Assembly (NCBI GenBank): GCA_021397845.1
Contig: CM038044.1
Span: forward strand, 100,624,942-100,688,941
Length of the DNA: 64,000 nucleotides
Direction of reading: 5' to 3'
Source of the DNA: Areca catechu
Lineage: Eukaryota; Streptophyta; Magnoliopsida; Arecales; Arecaceae
Within the stretch, counting starts at the first letter, position 1; every line of letters starts with the position of its first letter. The notes under the pieces were generated by a model, which ran no database searches, was not told where the DNA came from, and saw nothing but the letters and a program-made list of their open reading frames with translations. Shown one piece after another: positions 43,280-53,129 of the stretch. A program made the translations under genes and the position numbers.

Positions 43280-43804
43280 CTATTTCAGATGGTTCAAATG
43301 GTCTTCCTTAGTTTCACTGTAGATAAAAATGTCATCAAAGTAGACCACTACGAACTTTCCAATGAATGTCCTTAAAACCTGGGTCATGATCCTCATGAAG
43401 GTACTAGGTGCATTGGACAGGCCGAAAGGCATCACTACCCACTCATACAAGCCATCTTTGGTTTTGAAGGTAGTTTTCCATTCATCCCCGGGCCTGATTC
43501 TTACTTGATGATAGCCACTCTTAAGATCAATTTTGGAGAAAATCTTTGCTCTGGCCATCATATCCAACATGTCGTCTAAACAAGGAATAGGAAAATGGTA
43601 CTTAATGATGATTTTATTTATGGCCCTGTTATCTATACACATTCTCCATGTGCCATCTTTTTTAGGGGTCAGAAGGGCTGGTACTGCACATGGGCTTAGG
43701 CTCTCTCTAATGAATCCCTTATGGAGAAGCTCTCCAACTTGACGTTGTAACTCAGAGTGTTCTGTAGGGTTCATTCTATAATGGGGGAGGTTCGGTAATG
43801 TCAA
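43280..43804 (-). CDS. G2 reverse transcriptase core
   Basis: 174 residues of RT: LPHYRMNPTEHSELQRQV, VPALLTPKKDGTWRMCIDNR, FSKIDLKSGYHQVRIRPGDE, MPFGLSNAPSTFMRIMTQ and the catalytic box YFDDIFIYS. All core motifs and both Asp residues are intact. It overlaps the upstream gag-protease ORF by four bases in another phase, which marks a frameshift in what was one polyprotein. It stops at 43280 in the thumb. Confidence 0.85.
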   Translation of the reverse strand: MTLPNLPHYRMNPTEHSELQRQVGELLHKGFIRESLSPCAVPALLTPKKDGTWRMCIDNRAINKIIIKYHFPIPCLDDMLDMMARAKIFSKIDLKSGYHQVRIRPGDEWKTTFKTKDGLYEWVVMPFGLSNAPSTFMRIMTQVLRTFIGKFVVVYFDDIFIYSETKEDHLNHLK

Positions 43805-44929
43805 TCCTGGATCAAATCTATGGCATGTTGAATGTCTCTCAAGGGTGGAAGGTGATTAGGAAGGTCTTCAGGAAAGATGTCTTGAAACTCCTCTAAAAAC
43901 CCTAACACTTCCTGGTGTTTTTCCTTATGGGGTTGGTCCTGATTTTCCTTAGCTGCTAAAACCCAAATAAGTGAACCATTGCTAAGCTTTTGCTCCAATT
44001 CTTTAGCAGTGATCATGTTTATCCCCTGTTTCTTATCCCTCAAGTGACTTGATCCTCTCTTAACTTGGTCCTTAGGTGGTGAGGAATTGATTACAATCTT
44101 CTTCCCATTATGAGTGAAAGAACATGAATTAGAATGACCATAGAGTATAGCATCATGATCATACAACCATGGTCGGCCTAATATGATGCTATTAACTCCC
44201 ATTGGAAGAACATCGCACCAAACCTTTTCTTGGTATGATTGGAACTGGATTGTGACTTGGCACCTAAACTTAATGGGAATTGAGGTTGAATCTATCAAGG
44301 ATACCTTATATGGATTAGGATGGGACATAGTGGGTAAACCTAGGTTCTTGACTGTATTGGTTGATATGGCATTGATGCAGCTACCACTATCTAAGATGAC
44401 CTTGCACACCTTCTCTCCTATCTTAATAAAGGTTTGTAGGATACTAGTCCTACGCCAATCTTTTTGCTCCTTGGTTTGGGTCAAGATACATCTTACAACT
44501 CCTAGGGTTTCTGATAAGTCTATGATCTTTTCATCCCCTTCATATTCATCAGCTAAACTCACATCTGCCTCATACACTTCTTCTTCTTCCTCACCGTTCT
44601 CTATGGGTTCCGTAATCTCTTCTTCTACTTCCCCTATGTGTAATGCTCTAGTGGGACATTGGCTTGCGTAGTGACCTATCTTGTGGCACCTAAAACAATG
44701 AACATTTCCTTCTCTTCGAACCTCAGGACTTTTACCTTTATCTTCTCTTCGAACTAATGGAGTAGCAGGACAGGGTCTATTGGTTGGACTTGGGTTTGAA
44801 ATGGGCCTATTTCCAGGAGGATTAATCTTAGTGGGCTCAGGTCGGCGAAATAAAGGTCTCCTCTGGAATCTCTCACAGTCTCTAGCAACTTGGTAGGCTT
44901 GGTCTAGGTCATGAACTTCTCTCAAAAAT
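43801..44929 (-). CDS. G2 gag C-terminus, zinc knuckle and protease
   Basis: 374 residues. FLREVHDLDQAYQVARDCERF is the end of the gag core. A Pro-rich linker follows, then one zinc knuckle (about 80-95: CFRCHKIGHYASQC; G1 has two), an acidic stretch (VEEEITEPIENGEEEEEVY), and the retropepsin with VILDSGSCINAIS (about 180) and IILGRPWLYDHDA. The upstream gag lies at 53900-54635 on the other side of H. The AGTTC duplication lies in the codons for the REL-FLRE peptide, so the frame can be followed across. Confidence 0.85.
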
Positions 44930-44934
44930 AGTTC

Positions 44935-45602
44935 TGATGTAGAACGAAGGACACGAAGAAAACCTATTGTTATTTTGAAAAGAGGAAAAACACCTAAAGC
45001 AAATCAAGGATCATGGGAGGGCTAAGAAGCCTTCGGGACTAGGATAGAACGACCCCAAAAAATCCTAAAATGATTGGGCTCTTTTGGTTTTTTTTTTTTT
45101 TTAATTTTTTTCTTGGCGGAGATGGCGAAGGAACGATGGGGATGGGAGGCTGGGACGGGAACTCCTAGACCTTGGGACTCATCCTAACGAAGAGACCGTC
45201 CACCTCTAAGGCATTACGCCCTCCTCAATACTTAGAGGCGCTAGGATGGATCTCAAGGTCACGAAGGACGGGGGTGGGGGAGAACTCCTAGACCTTGGGA
45301 CTCACCCTAATGAAGAGACCGTCCACCTCTAAGGCATTATGCCATCCTCAGTACTTAGAGGCGCTAGGATGGTTCTCAAGGCCACGAGGGGAAGACACAA
45401 ATGTGGGAGGGAGAAAGGAGATACTTGGGGCCTCACACCCCTCGACGTCCTGAAGGACGAAGGAAAAAGGGCCTCAGCCCAGAACCACACACTGGAAGAA
45501 CACTCAAAAATTTCATTCAACTATTTTTTTTTACAAGAGGAGTATGGGTATTTATAGATGCCCATATCCCTTTTGAAATTCAAAAATAAAATCCCCTAAT
45601 GC
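44935..45602 (-). repeat. H LTR, R/U5 side
   Basis: Includes a minus-strand TATA box (45549-45557, CTATAAATA read in reverse), a T/A-rich run near 45090, and a 123-bp direct duplication. Open frames here are chance. The border with SIRE-3 is put at about 45602, where SIRE coding begins. Confidence 0.72.
45160..45392 (-). repeat. 123-bp direct duplication in H
   Basis: AACTCCTAGACCTTGGGACT starts at 45160 and again at 45283. The copies stay alike through 'cttagaggcgctaggatgg' with a few base changes, about 105 bp of clear similarity each. Confidence 0.88.
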
Positions 45603-45633
45603 TTATGTAGATAATGTATTATTTGTTGATGGC

Positions 45634-46920
45634 TTGAAGCATAATCTTTTTAGCATTAGTCAGTTTTGTGATAAGGGTTTTAAAGTAATTTTTGAATCAT
45701 CTTTGTGCATGGTATCTAGTCTAGATGTCGATGGCATCAAGTTCACTGGTCTTAGGCATGGAAACATTTACATGGTTGATCTTGATGATCTAGCCATGGA
45801 AAGTGGTCAATGCCTAGTGGCTAAGGAAGCCAAGGCAAGTGAAACTAGTTGGCTTTGGCATCGTAGGCTAGGGCATGCTAGTATGCAGTTGATTTCAAAA
45901 TTAAGCAAAAAGAATCTTGTAAAAGAATTGCCAAAACTCACATTTGAAAAAGATAAGATTTGTGCTGCATGTCAATTTGGAAAACAAACTAAATCTACTT
46001 TCAAACCTAAAGGAGTAGTTTCTACTACTAGACCTCTTGAATTATTGCATATGGACCTCTTTGGACCAACCAGAACAACTAGTTTGGGAGGTAAAAAATA
46101 TGGGCTAGTAATTGTAGATGATTACTCACGATTTACTTGGGTAATGTTTTTAGCTCATAAAGATGAAACTTTTTCAGCTTTTGTTAAATTTCATAAAAGG
46201 GTTTCAAATGAAAAAGATCTCACTATTGTTTCTTTGCATAGTGATCATGGAACTGAATTTGAAAATCATGATTTTGAAGCTTTTTGTAATGAAAATGGTA
46301 TTAGTCATAATTTCTCTGCACCTAGGACACCTCAACAAAATGGGGTGGTAGAAAGAAAGAACAGGACTCTTGAAGAAATGGCACGCACAATGCTTTGTGA
46401 AAATGATTTACCTAGATATTTTTGGGCAGAAGCCATTAATACTTCCTGTTACATTTTAAATCATGTTTTAATTCAACCTATTTTGAAGAAAACACCATAT
46501 GAGCTTTGGAAAAATCGAAAACCTAATCTCAAGTATTTTCGTGTATTTGGTTGCCGCTGTTTCATATTAAACAATGGCAAAGATAATATCAGTAAATTTG
46601 ATGCCAAGTCAGATGAGGGTATCTTCTTAGGATACTCTACTTCTAGCAAGGCATACAGGGTCTTCAACAGAAGAACTCTTCTGGTTGAAGAATCAATTCA
46701 TGTAGTGTTTGATGAATCTAACGAAAAATCTTCTAGAAAAGAAGATTCTATTGATGTTGAAACAGGTACAAAGAAGCTTGAACAATTGACAACCAATGAA
46801 GATGAGCCCAAAGGAGATAATGATCAAGAAAGTCAAGATCAAATTCAAGAAATCAATGCAACTTCACCAAACCATTACCTAAAGAATGGAGGTATGCACA
46901 CGGACACCCTAAAGAGCTAA
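45634..46920 (+). CDS. SIRE-3 pre-integrase and integrase
   Basis: 428 residues. KHNLFSISQFCDKG is the end of the protease region. The zinc finger follows (SWLWHRRLGHAS, ICAACQFGKQT). The core has MDLFGPTRTTSLGGKKYG, HSDHGTEF and NGVVERKNRTLEEMART, with the D, D and E all present. The tail has YFRVFGCRCFILNN and DEGIFLGYSTSSKAYRVF. It ends after a frameshift near 46870, and the RT continues in another phase. The reading is open to the left edge of the element, so Met at 45634 is not the true start. Confidence 0.9.
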   Translation: MKHNLFSISQFCDKGFKVIFESSLCMVSSLDVDGIKFTGLRHGNIYMVDLDDLAMESGQCLVAKEAKASETSWLWHRRLGHASMQLISKLSKKNLVKELPKLTFEKDKICAACQFGKQTKSTFKPKGVVSTTRPLELLHMDLFGPTRTTSLGGKKYGLVIVDDYSRFTWVMFLAHKDETFSAFVKFHKRVSNEKDLTIVSLHSDHGTEFENHDFEAFCNENGISHNFSAPRTPQQNGVVERKNRTLEEMARTMLCENDLPRYFWAEAINTSCYILNHVLIQPILKKTPYELWKNRKPNLKYFRVFGCRCFILNNGKDNISKFDAKSDEGIFLGYSTSSKAYRVFNRRTLLVEESIHVVFDESNEKSSRKEDSIDVETGTKKLEQLTTNEDEPKGDNDQESQDQIQEINATSPNHYLKNGGMHTDTLKS

Positions 46921-47531
46921 TAATTGGTGATCCATCAAAGGGGGTAAGTACACGCTCTTCTATTAGAAATGTTTGTGATTATTTAGCTTTTGTATCTCAG
47001 ATAGAGCCTAAGTCAATAGAAGAAGCTGAAAAAGATTGTAACTGGATTAATGCTATGCAAGATGAACTAAATCAATTTGAAAGAAATAATGTTTGGACTT
47101 TAACTGAAAGACCCCTTAATGTTTCTGTAATTGGCACAAAATGGGTTTTTAGAAATAAACTTGATGAACATGGTATTGTAACTAGAAACAAAGCTAGACT
47201 TGTTGCTAAAGGCTACAACCAGGAAGAAGGGATCGATTTTGATGAAACCTTTGCTCCTGTTGCTAGGCTAGAAGCAATTAGACTTTTACTTGCTTTTGCT
47301 TGTTTTATGGATTTCAAGTTATTTCAAATGGATGTTAAAAGTGCCTTTTTAAATGGATTTATTGAAGAGGAGGTTTATGTTGAACAACCTCCTGGTTTTG
47401 AAAATCATGAATTTCCTAATCATGTCTTTAAATTGCATAAAGCATTGTATGGTTTAAAGCAAGCTCCTAGAGCTTGGTATGATAGATTAAGTTCATTTTT
47501 GATGAAAATGATTTCTCTAGAGGTAATGTAG
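46921..47531 (+). pseudogene. SIRE-3 reverse transcriptase, N-terminal half
   Basis: From about 46870 the new frame reads WRYAHGHPKELIIGDPSKG, then the open 47055-47531 part: NNVWTLTERPLNVSVIGTKW, ARLVAKGYNQEEGIDFDETF, FQMDVKSAFLNGFIEEEVYV and LYGLKQAPRAWYDRLSSFL. All are standard copia RT blocks. A second frameshift at about 47500 ends it with MKMISLEVM; the palm continues in the next entry. Confidence 0.87.
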
Positions 47532-47539
47532 ATAATACA

Positions 47540-48532
47540 TTGTTTTTGAAAAAGAAAAATGATGATCTCTTAGTAGTACAAATTAATGTAGATGATATTA
47601 TTTTTGGTGCTACTAACGAATGTCTTTGTCAAGAATTTGCAAAGTTAATGCAGAGTGAGTTCGAGATGAGCATGATGGGAGAACTCAACTTCTTCCTCGG
47701 ACTCCAAATTAAGCAAACCAAAGAGGGGATCTCCATCAACCAAGCCAAGTACACAAGGGAGATATTGAAAAAGTTTGGGATGGAGACTACCAAACCAATA
47801 GGTACCCCTATGAGCTCTTCATGTAAATTAGACAAAGATGAATGTGGTAAATCAGTAGACCAAAAATTATATAGAGGCATGATTGGTTCATTGCTATATC
47901 TAACTGCCAGTAGACCAGATATAATGTTTAGTGTTTGTATGTGTGCACGTTTTCAGTCTGCTCCTAAAGAATCACATCTCTTAGCTGTAAAACGTATACT
48001 TAGATACCTATCTGGGTCTATCGAAATTGGTCTTTGGTACTCTAGAGAGTCATCATATGAATTAATTGCATATTCTGATGCTGATTTTGCTGGGTGTAAA
48101 CTTGATCGAAAAAGTACTAGTGGAACTTGTCAATTCCTAGGAGTTAATTTGATTTCATGGAGCAGTAAGAAACAGAATTCGGTTGCTCTATCTACGGTGG
48201 AAGCCGAATATATAGCAGCTGGAAGCTGTTGTGCTCAGATTCTATGGATCAAACAACAACTCGAGGACTTTGGCATCAAACTAATTAAGACACCCATAAG
48301 ATGTGATAATACTAGTGCAATCAATTTAACAAAAAATCCTGTACAACATTCAAGAAGCAAACATATTGAAATAAGGCATCACTTCATAAGAGATCACGTT
48401 CAAAACTCTAATGTGTTGTTAGAATTTATATGTACTGATTATCAATTGGCTGATATATTCACAAAACCATTGAATGAAGATAGATTTTGTATGATCAGAA
48501 GAGAACTGGGAGTCATTGATCCTTTTGCTTGA
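47540..48532 (+). CDS. SIRE-3 reverse transcriptase palm end and RNase H
   Basis: 330 residues. It begins FLKKKNDDLLVVQI. The catalytic box reads NVDD (QINVDDIIFGAT) where SIRE-2 has YVDD, so the Tyr is replaced while both Asp residues stay. Then come MMGELNFFLGLQIKQ, GMIGSLLYLTASRPDIMF and RNase H with YSDADFAGCKLDRKSTSG, STVEAEYIAAGSC and HIEIRHHFIRDHVQ. The frame ends with LGVIDPFA at the usual pol end. The RNase H catalytic residues look complete. Confidence 0.88.
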   Translation: MFLKKKNDDLLVVQINVDDIIFGATNECLCQEFAKLMQSEFEMSMMGELNFFLGLQIKQTKEGISINQAKYTREILKKFGMETTKPIGTPMSSSCKLDKDECGKSVDQKLYRGMIGSLLYLTASRPDIMFSVCMCARFQSAPKESHLLAVKRILRYLSGSIEIGLWYSRESSYELIAYSDADFAGCKLDRKSTSGTCQFLGVNLISWSSKKQNSVALSTVEAEYIAAGSCCAQILWIKQQLEDFGIKLIKTPIRCDNTSAINLTKNPVQHSRSKHIEIRHHFIRDHVQNSNVLLEFICTDYQLADIFTKPLNEDRFCMIRRELGVIDPFA

Positions 48533-48654
48533 AACTCTTCAATTTTCATCAAAATTCCTCAAAAATGATTTATAAATTCTCAAATATGTTTAAGGGTTAT
48601 TTTTCTAAATTATATCAATTTTTTTTTAAAGTTTACAGAATTTTATTTTGGGAG

Positions 48655-48757
48655 ATCGACACTTTAATTTTCGGAGGTCGACACTTGAGGTCGACACCTA
48701 AGTTTTGGAGGTCGACACTTGAGGTCGACCCCTGAAAATTTTCAGAGGTCGACACTT
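48655..48757 (+). repeat. GTCGAC array before the SIRE-3 extra ORF
   Basis: Five GTCGAC cores and one ATCGAC in about 100 bp, in GGAGGTCGACACTTGA context, between the RNase H stop (48532) and the extra ORF. The context is that of the SIRE-3 LTR (AGAGGTCGAC), not that of SIRE-2 (AAGTGTCGAC). Confidence 0.85.
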
Positions 48758-49211
48758 GAACGGAAATCTGCTTTTTTAAAACCCGTCCGCAAGCCTATTT
48801 TTCTCCACTTTTTTCATTTCCTCCTTCGTGTGGTCCCCCTCCAACTTCCCTAAACCCCTAAATAGTGGATTTCCACCCTTCTCCTTCATCATTTTGGGAA
48901 ATCCTCTCCTCTCCTCTTGCTTTTCTTGGAATCAACCCTCTTTTTGACCGTATTCTTGATTTTGGACAACCGAAAGCCTTCGCATCTTTCTACCCGCAAA
49001 TCTCGGCTGTTTTTCAATTGAAAACACTTATTTCTTCCCTCTGTTTCTTACTTTTTCTTCATTTACTCTCGATTTTCTCCATTCTCACAAACCCTATCTC
49101 TACATTTCACCTTCTCCTCTTTTTCCCAATCTGTGATCCTCTCTTTCCCTCTCTTTTCCTCTTAGCCTTGCCTCGTTGCACTTCTCCCTAAGTTATCCCT
49201 CTTCCATTCAC

Positions 49212-50457
49212 ATGGGTCCGAGAAAGCACTTGGCAGTAAGGAAAAGGAGATTGGAACAAGGCCAGGGTAGTACTGAGCGGTGACGAAAGGTCAGACATGA
49301 GCGTGAGCCGACCCCAGAGCCACCTGCACCAGTGCCATCCAGCTTAGTCCGGAAGAGCATTGCTAGTGGGAGGCGTGTGGACATACCATTCTGGGATCAG
49401 CATCACTTCTTCATTGGAGACGTACTGAGAGATGCAGGTCTGGTTCATTTTTGTACGATGTCCGAGAGATTCTACCCAGACCTCATCAGGAAGTTTTATG
49501 GATCCATGGCCACTGATGGCATTGGATGGTCTGCTACAGTACGAGGGATTGAGATTCCTGTGACACCGGAGGTTATCAGTCGCATCTGGAGGATTCCACT
49601 TCATGGCACTGCTGCCACTACGATCAACGACAGAGAGCACGCCTTCAGGTGTATACTAGAGCGTGAGGATGTTAGCGGCATTTCCACAGTAGCCGCTAAC
49701 CAGCTCTCACTGGAGATGAGAGTGCTGCATCACATCATCGCCCGCATCTTGATTCCGAAGAGTGGGAGATTCGATTTTATTACTGAGCATGAACTGGTGT
49801 TGATGGTATCCCTGAGACAGCGGACTCCCATCAACCTTTCCAGGATCATGCTTCAGCAGATGGGTGAGGCAGCTTCTCACAGGAGACTTGTTCAGCCGTA
49901 CGGCATGGGACTGACTCAGATATTCAGAGAGCATGGTGTCTCATTTGACGGCATACCCTTCAGTCAGCTACAGCACACTGATACTTATGGAGAGAAATCC
50001 CTGCATAGGATGGGATTTCGACTGGTTAGCGACCGCTGGGTACGACGAGAGTCTGGCCAGGAGCCAGATGAGGAGGATGAGATCCGAGCTGCTGAGGCAG
50101 GGCCTTCTGAGCCTACTGATCATGGTACACCTCCTCGCCCAGCATCGAAGACAGAGACTACGGAGCCCGAGCCACTCACGCCACCACCCTCATCAGCTCC
50201 AGCACCTACTATTACTGCTACACCACGGAGGACTACAGTGAGGATATCGGACTTCGAGCAGAGAGTGACTGATCAGATTTCAGAGGTCCGGACAGAGATC
50301 ACTGGTGTACGGCAGGAGCTACATGATCTGCGGACACACACAGACATGCGCATTGGTGCTCTCTCAGCTAGTATGGATACAGGATTCAGACAGATCCTCA
50401 GCCTACTGAGATTAGCACTGCCATCAGGGACTGCAGATCCGACAGTATCTCCTCCAC

Positions 50458-50505
<48 letters not shown>

Positions 50506-50999
50506 GCTCCAGTGGATACAGTGACAATGATGGAGATCAGCCTGGAGCAGGGAGTTCTGAGGTTCCACCTGCAGATCCGATTCCAGAGATACCCCCTGCT
50601 ACTGATCCTCTAGCTACAGATCTTCCGAGTACAGATCCTCCAGCCACAGACGAGCCAGTTGTTGCTGAGCTTACAGAGTCTCTTTTTGAGACTATCACTG
50701 GGATTCCGGATGACATAGATGAGCATACAGAGACAGACATTGATGATCCCACAGCTTATGAGCTAGTCAGCAGGCAGACTCCAGCTCAGTCTACTCAGCA
50801 TACTGATCCGTCCACTCCTTCAGCTACTGCCTCTATCTCGACATCTGTGGAGCCCTTACCTAGGACATATAGATCTCGTAGGACTACCCCTAGGTCTGGT
50901 CCCTCTTTGAGGACTCGGAGTTCCTCTCATAGGACTCCAAAATCCTCATCTAGGATCATGGCTCCTGTATCTTTTGATATACCTTCTGATGAGGAGTAG
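49212..50999 (+). CDS. SIRE-3 extra 3' ORF (env-position, plant transposon protein type)
   Basis: The ATG at 49212 (MGPRKHLAVRKRRLEQG) opens a 595-codon frame with a single TGA at 49281; after it 555 codons are open from the Met at 49332. About residues 50-250 are globular: FWDQHHFFIGDVLRDAG, FCTMSERFYPDLIRKFYGSM, VTPEVISRIWRIPL, AFRCILEREDV, LEMRVLHHIIARILIPKSG and HTDTYGEKSLHRMGFRL. Then come a Pro/Thr-rich linker, a short coiled coil (ISEVRTEITGVRQELHDL), a run of about 15 Asp, a long acidic Pro/Thr region and a basic Ser/Arg tail. No signal peptide or membrane helix is seen. An upstream GTCGAC array may serve a separate transcript. The function is unknown. Confidence 0.82.
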
Positions 51000-51678
51000 C
51001 CTCATAGATTTTCTTGTAGTACTTAGTTTGCTTTATATGGTCTATTATATCAGTGTTTTTGTGCTTACTATGTAAGCAATTTTGTAACTGTATATATTTG
51101 TTGTTATCTATATTGTGACTTTTTATCTATATTGTGACATTTTGTGACATTTTATTGTCTGATACCAGCTCTTAGCATTTATCCTTTTAAACCCTCAAGT
51201 TAGAATATTTTATTGAATGCACAAATTGAGGGGGAGCATGTATTTTACGCACCTAAATACTTCATTGTAATTGAACATAAGTTTCATTAATATATCTTTC
51301 ACTACAAAAATGAACTTTTTGATTCTTGACAAAAAGGGGGAGTAGTAAAGTATATATGTATTTATGAGATCAAATTTAGTAAAGTATATATGTATTTAGT
51401 AAAGTGTATATGTATTTATGAGATCTCCATCTTATGAGTAGTAAAGCTTATATGATTCTTATCTTTTTGACTCATTCACAAAAAGAAAGAAGTAAATAAA
51501 AAGTAAAATCTTTTTGACTCTTGAAAATATCTTCACAAAAAGAAGATGAAAAGTAAATTTTTATGATACACTCATGCATGTAAGGATTCTTTGAAAATAT
51601 TTTATTATTGCTATATCTTGCTTTTGGACTTAATTGCATATATACTCAAGGTTTTGTCATCATCAAAAAGGGGGAGAT
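51000..51678 (+). other. SIRE-3 3' untranslated region with polypurine blocks
   Basis: Blocks near 51229 (TTGAGGGGGAGC), 51332 (AAAAAGGGGGAG) and 51665-51678 (AAAAAGGGGGAGAT, next to the LTR). Also short direct repeats of 'agtaaagtatatatgtattt' type at 51348-51420. No gene. Confidence 0.75.
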
Positions 51679-53129
51679 TGTTGGCTTTGGCTCCTTAGTT
51701 TTGATGATTAACAAAAGGTTGAGTATATGTTTGGACTAATGTTTCATCTCTAGATAAAGTTTCAGGACTTAGGTTATTCAAAAAGAGTATCAAAAGTACA
51801 ATGATGAAACTAAGTTTGCCTGATTTGGAAAATAGCTCTTCTACCTTGGACAAGATCAAAATTCTCATAATGGACCTTCTTGTTAAGAAATATTTGACAA
51901 AAGAAACAAAGGCTTAAAGAAACTCAAGCATGGCACGCACATCTCAAAGAGTTTCAGAAAAATTCAGATCAGAGGTCGACCCCCAAAGGTCGACACCTTG
52001 TCAAAGGTCGACCACCAGAGGTCGACTCATGAAGAGAAGAAAAGTTCAGCATGGCCGGCATGGCAAAATCTCAGTGGCACACACCAGAGGTCGACCACCA
52101 GAGGTCAACACCTGTCCAGAGGTCGACACCAGAGGTCGACTCATAGCCTGAGAATTCAAACCTGGCAGAACTATGGTATTCTGAATTTTTGCCTAAAATT
52201 TACTGGAGGTCGACTCATGAGGTCGACACTTGATCCAGAGGTCGACTCATGAGGTCGACTCATGGCATAACGGCTAGTTTTTCTGAACTTCTGATTTGAT
52301 TTCTAACGGCCATATTTTTGAATCTAACGGTCTTGTGGAGTTGTTTCAGCATGAATGAGGTATTTAACCTCCACCAAACTTCAAAAAAAAAGGAGACAAA
52401 GTGAAAAAGTGTAGATTCAAAGTACAAAGCCTTCAATCACTTCCAAGCCAAAAGAGTGAGAAAACCAAGAGATTCCTTAGTCAAAAGCTTTCCATCTTTG
52501 AGGAATCCAACTTTCAAGTGTTTGGCATTTAGTGAGGTCCAAGATTCCAAGACAAAAGGCTTGAAGAGTCTCCATCAAGAGCTTCAACGAATTTATTATT
52601 GCTCAAAAGGAGTTTGTTTAGTTTTAATTCATTGTATTCATTCTCTTTTGTCTTTAGCTAGTTTCAAGGGAATTTGAAACTAGAGTGAGGTTTGTTGGTG
52701 AGCCAATTGATAAAACCAACTAGGGTTGCTTGTAAGCCCGAAGCCAAAACAAGTGAGTGAGGTTTGTTGCTGAGCCAATTGATAAAACCAACTAGGGTTG
52801 CTTGTTAGCCCGAAGCCAAAACAAGTGTGTAAGGTTTTGACTTGTGAGCCTGGTAAAACAAGTCGGCTGTAATCTAAAGATTATAGTAGAAATTCCCAAG
52901 TGGAGCTTGGGGAGTGGATATAGGTGCTAGGTGCACCGAACCACTATACTTCTTGTGTGTTTGCATTGCTCTTCTTTTGCTCTTTAATTGTTGATTTATT
53001 TCATTGCTTCCGTTGCACAATTATTTGAGCACTATCACTCTTCACCTTAAAACTTGATAGCACATATATTGCTTTAATTTTTTAAATACCCAATTCACCC
53101 CCCCTCTTGGGCACCATATCTGGGCAACA
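51679..53129 (+). repeat. SIRE-3 3' LTR
   Basis: 1451 bp, TGTTGGCTTTGGC...GGGCAACA. TATA-like 'aggtatttaacc' near 52360. The U5 part has two copies of 'gtttgttggtgagccaattg' type (52690 and 52763), a block also found in SIRE-1 and SIRE-2. The tail is 'acccaattcaccccccctc'. Confidence 0.92.
51971..52262 (+). repeat. GTCGAC array in the SIRE-3 LTR
   Basis: Eleven exact GTCGAC cores and one GTCAAC in 290 bp, mostly as AGAGGTCGACNC. The spacing clusters around 13-18 bp. It ends about 100 bp upstream of the TATA-like site. Confidence 0.88.

Larger units (their letters stand above)
45603..53129 (+). mobile_element. SIRE-3: 5'-truncated SIRE/Maximus copia
   Basis: It begins inside the protease to pre-integrase region and keeps integrase, RT, RNase H, the palindrome array, the extra 3' ORF, polypurine tract and 3' LTR (51679-53129). 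The 5' LTR, gag and protease are gone, probably with part of H. The coding parts are much better kept than in SIRE-1 and SIRE-2 (two frameshifts in pol, one stop in the extra ORF), so it is probably the youngest SIRE here. The bases after its LTR are ATCAT; the left duplication is lost. Confidence 0.9.

Noticed and set aside
49212..50999. SIRE extra ORF as a true envelope protein
   Set aside because: Its position matches env, but I see no signal peptide, membrane helix or cleavage motif. It is described as a protein of unknown role.
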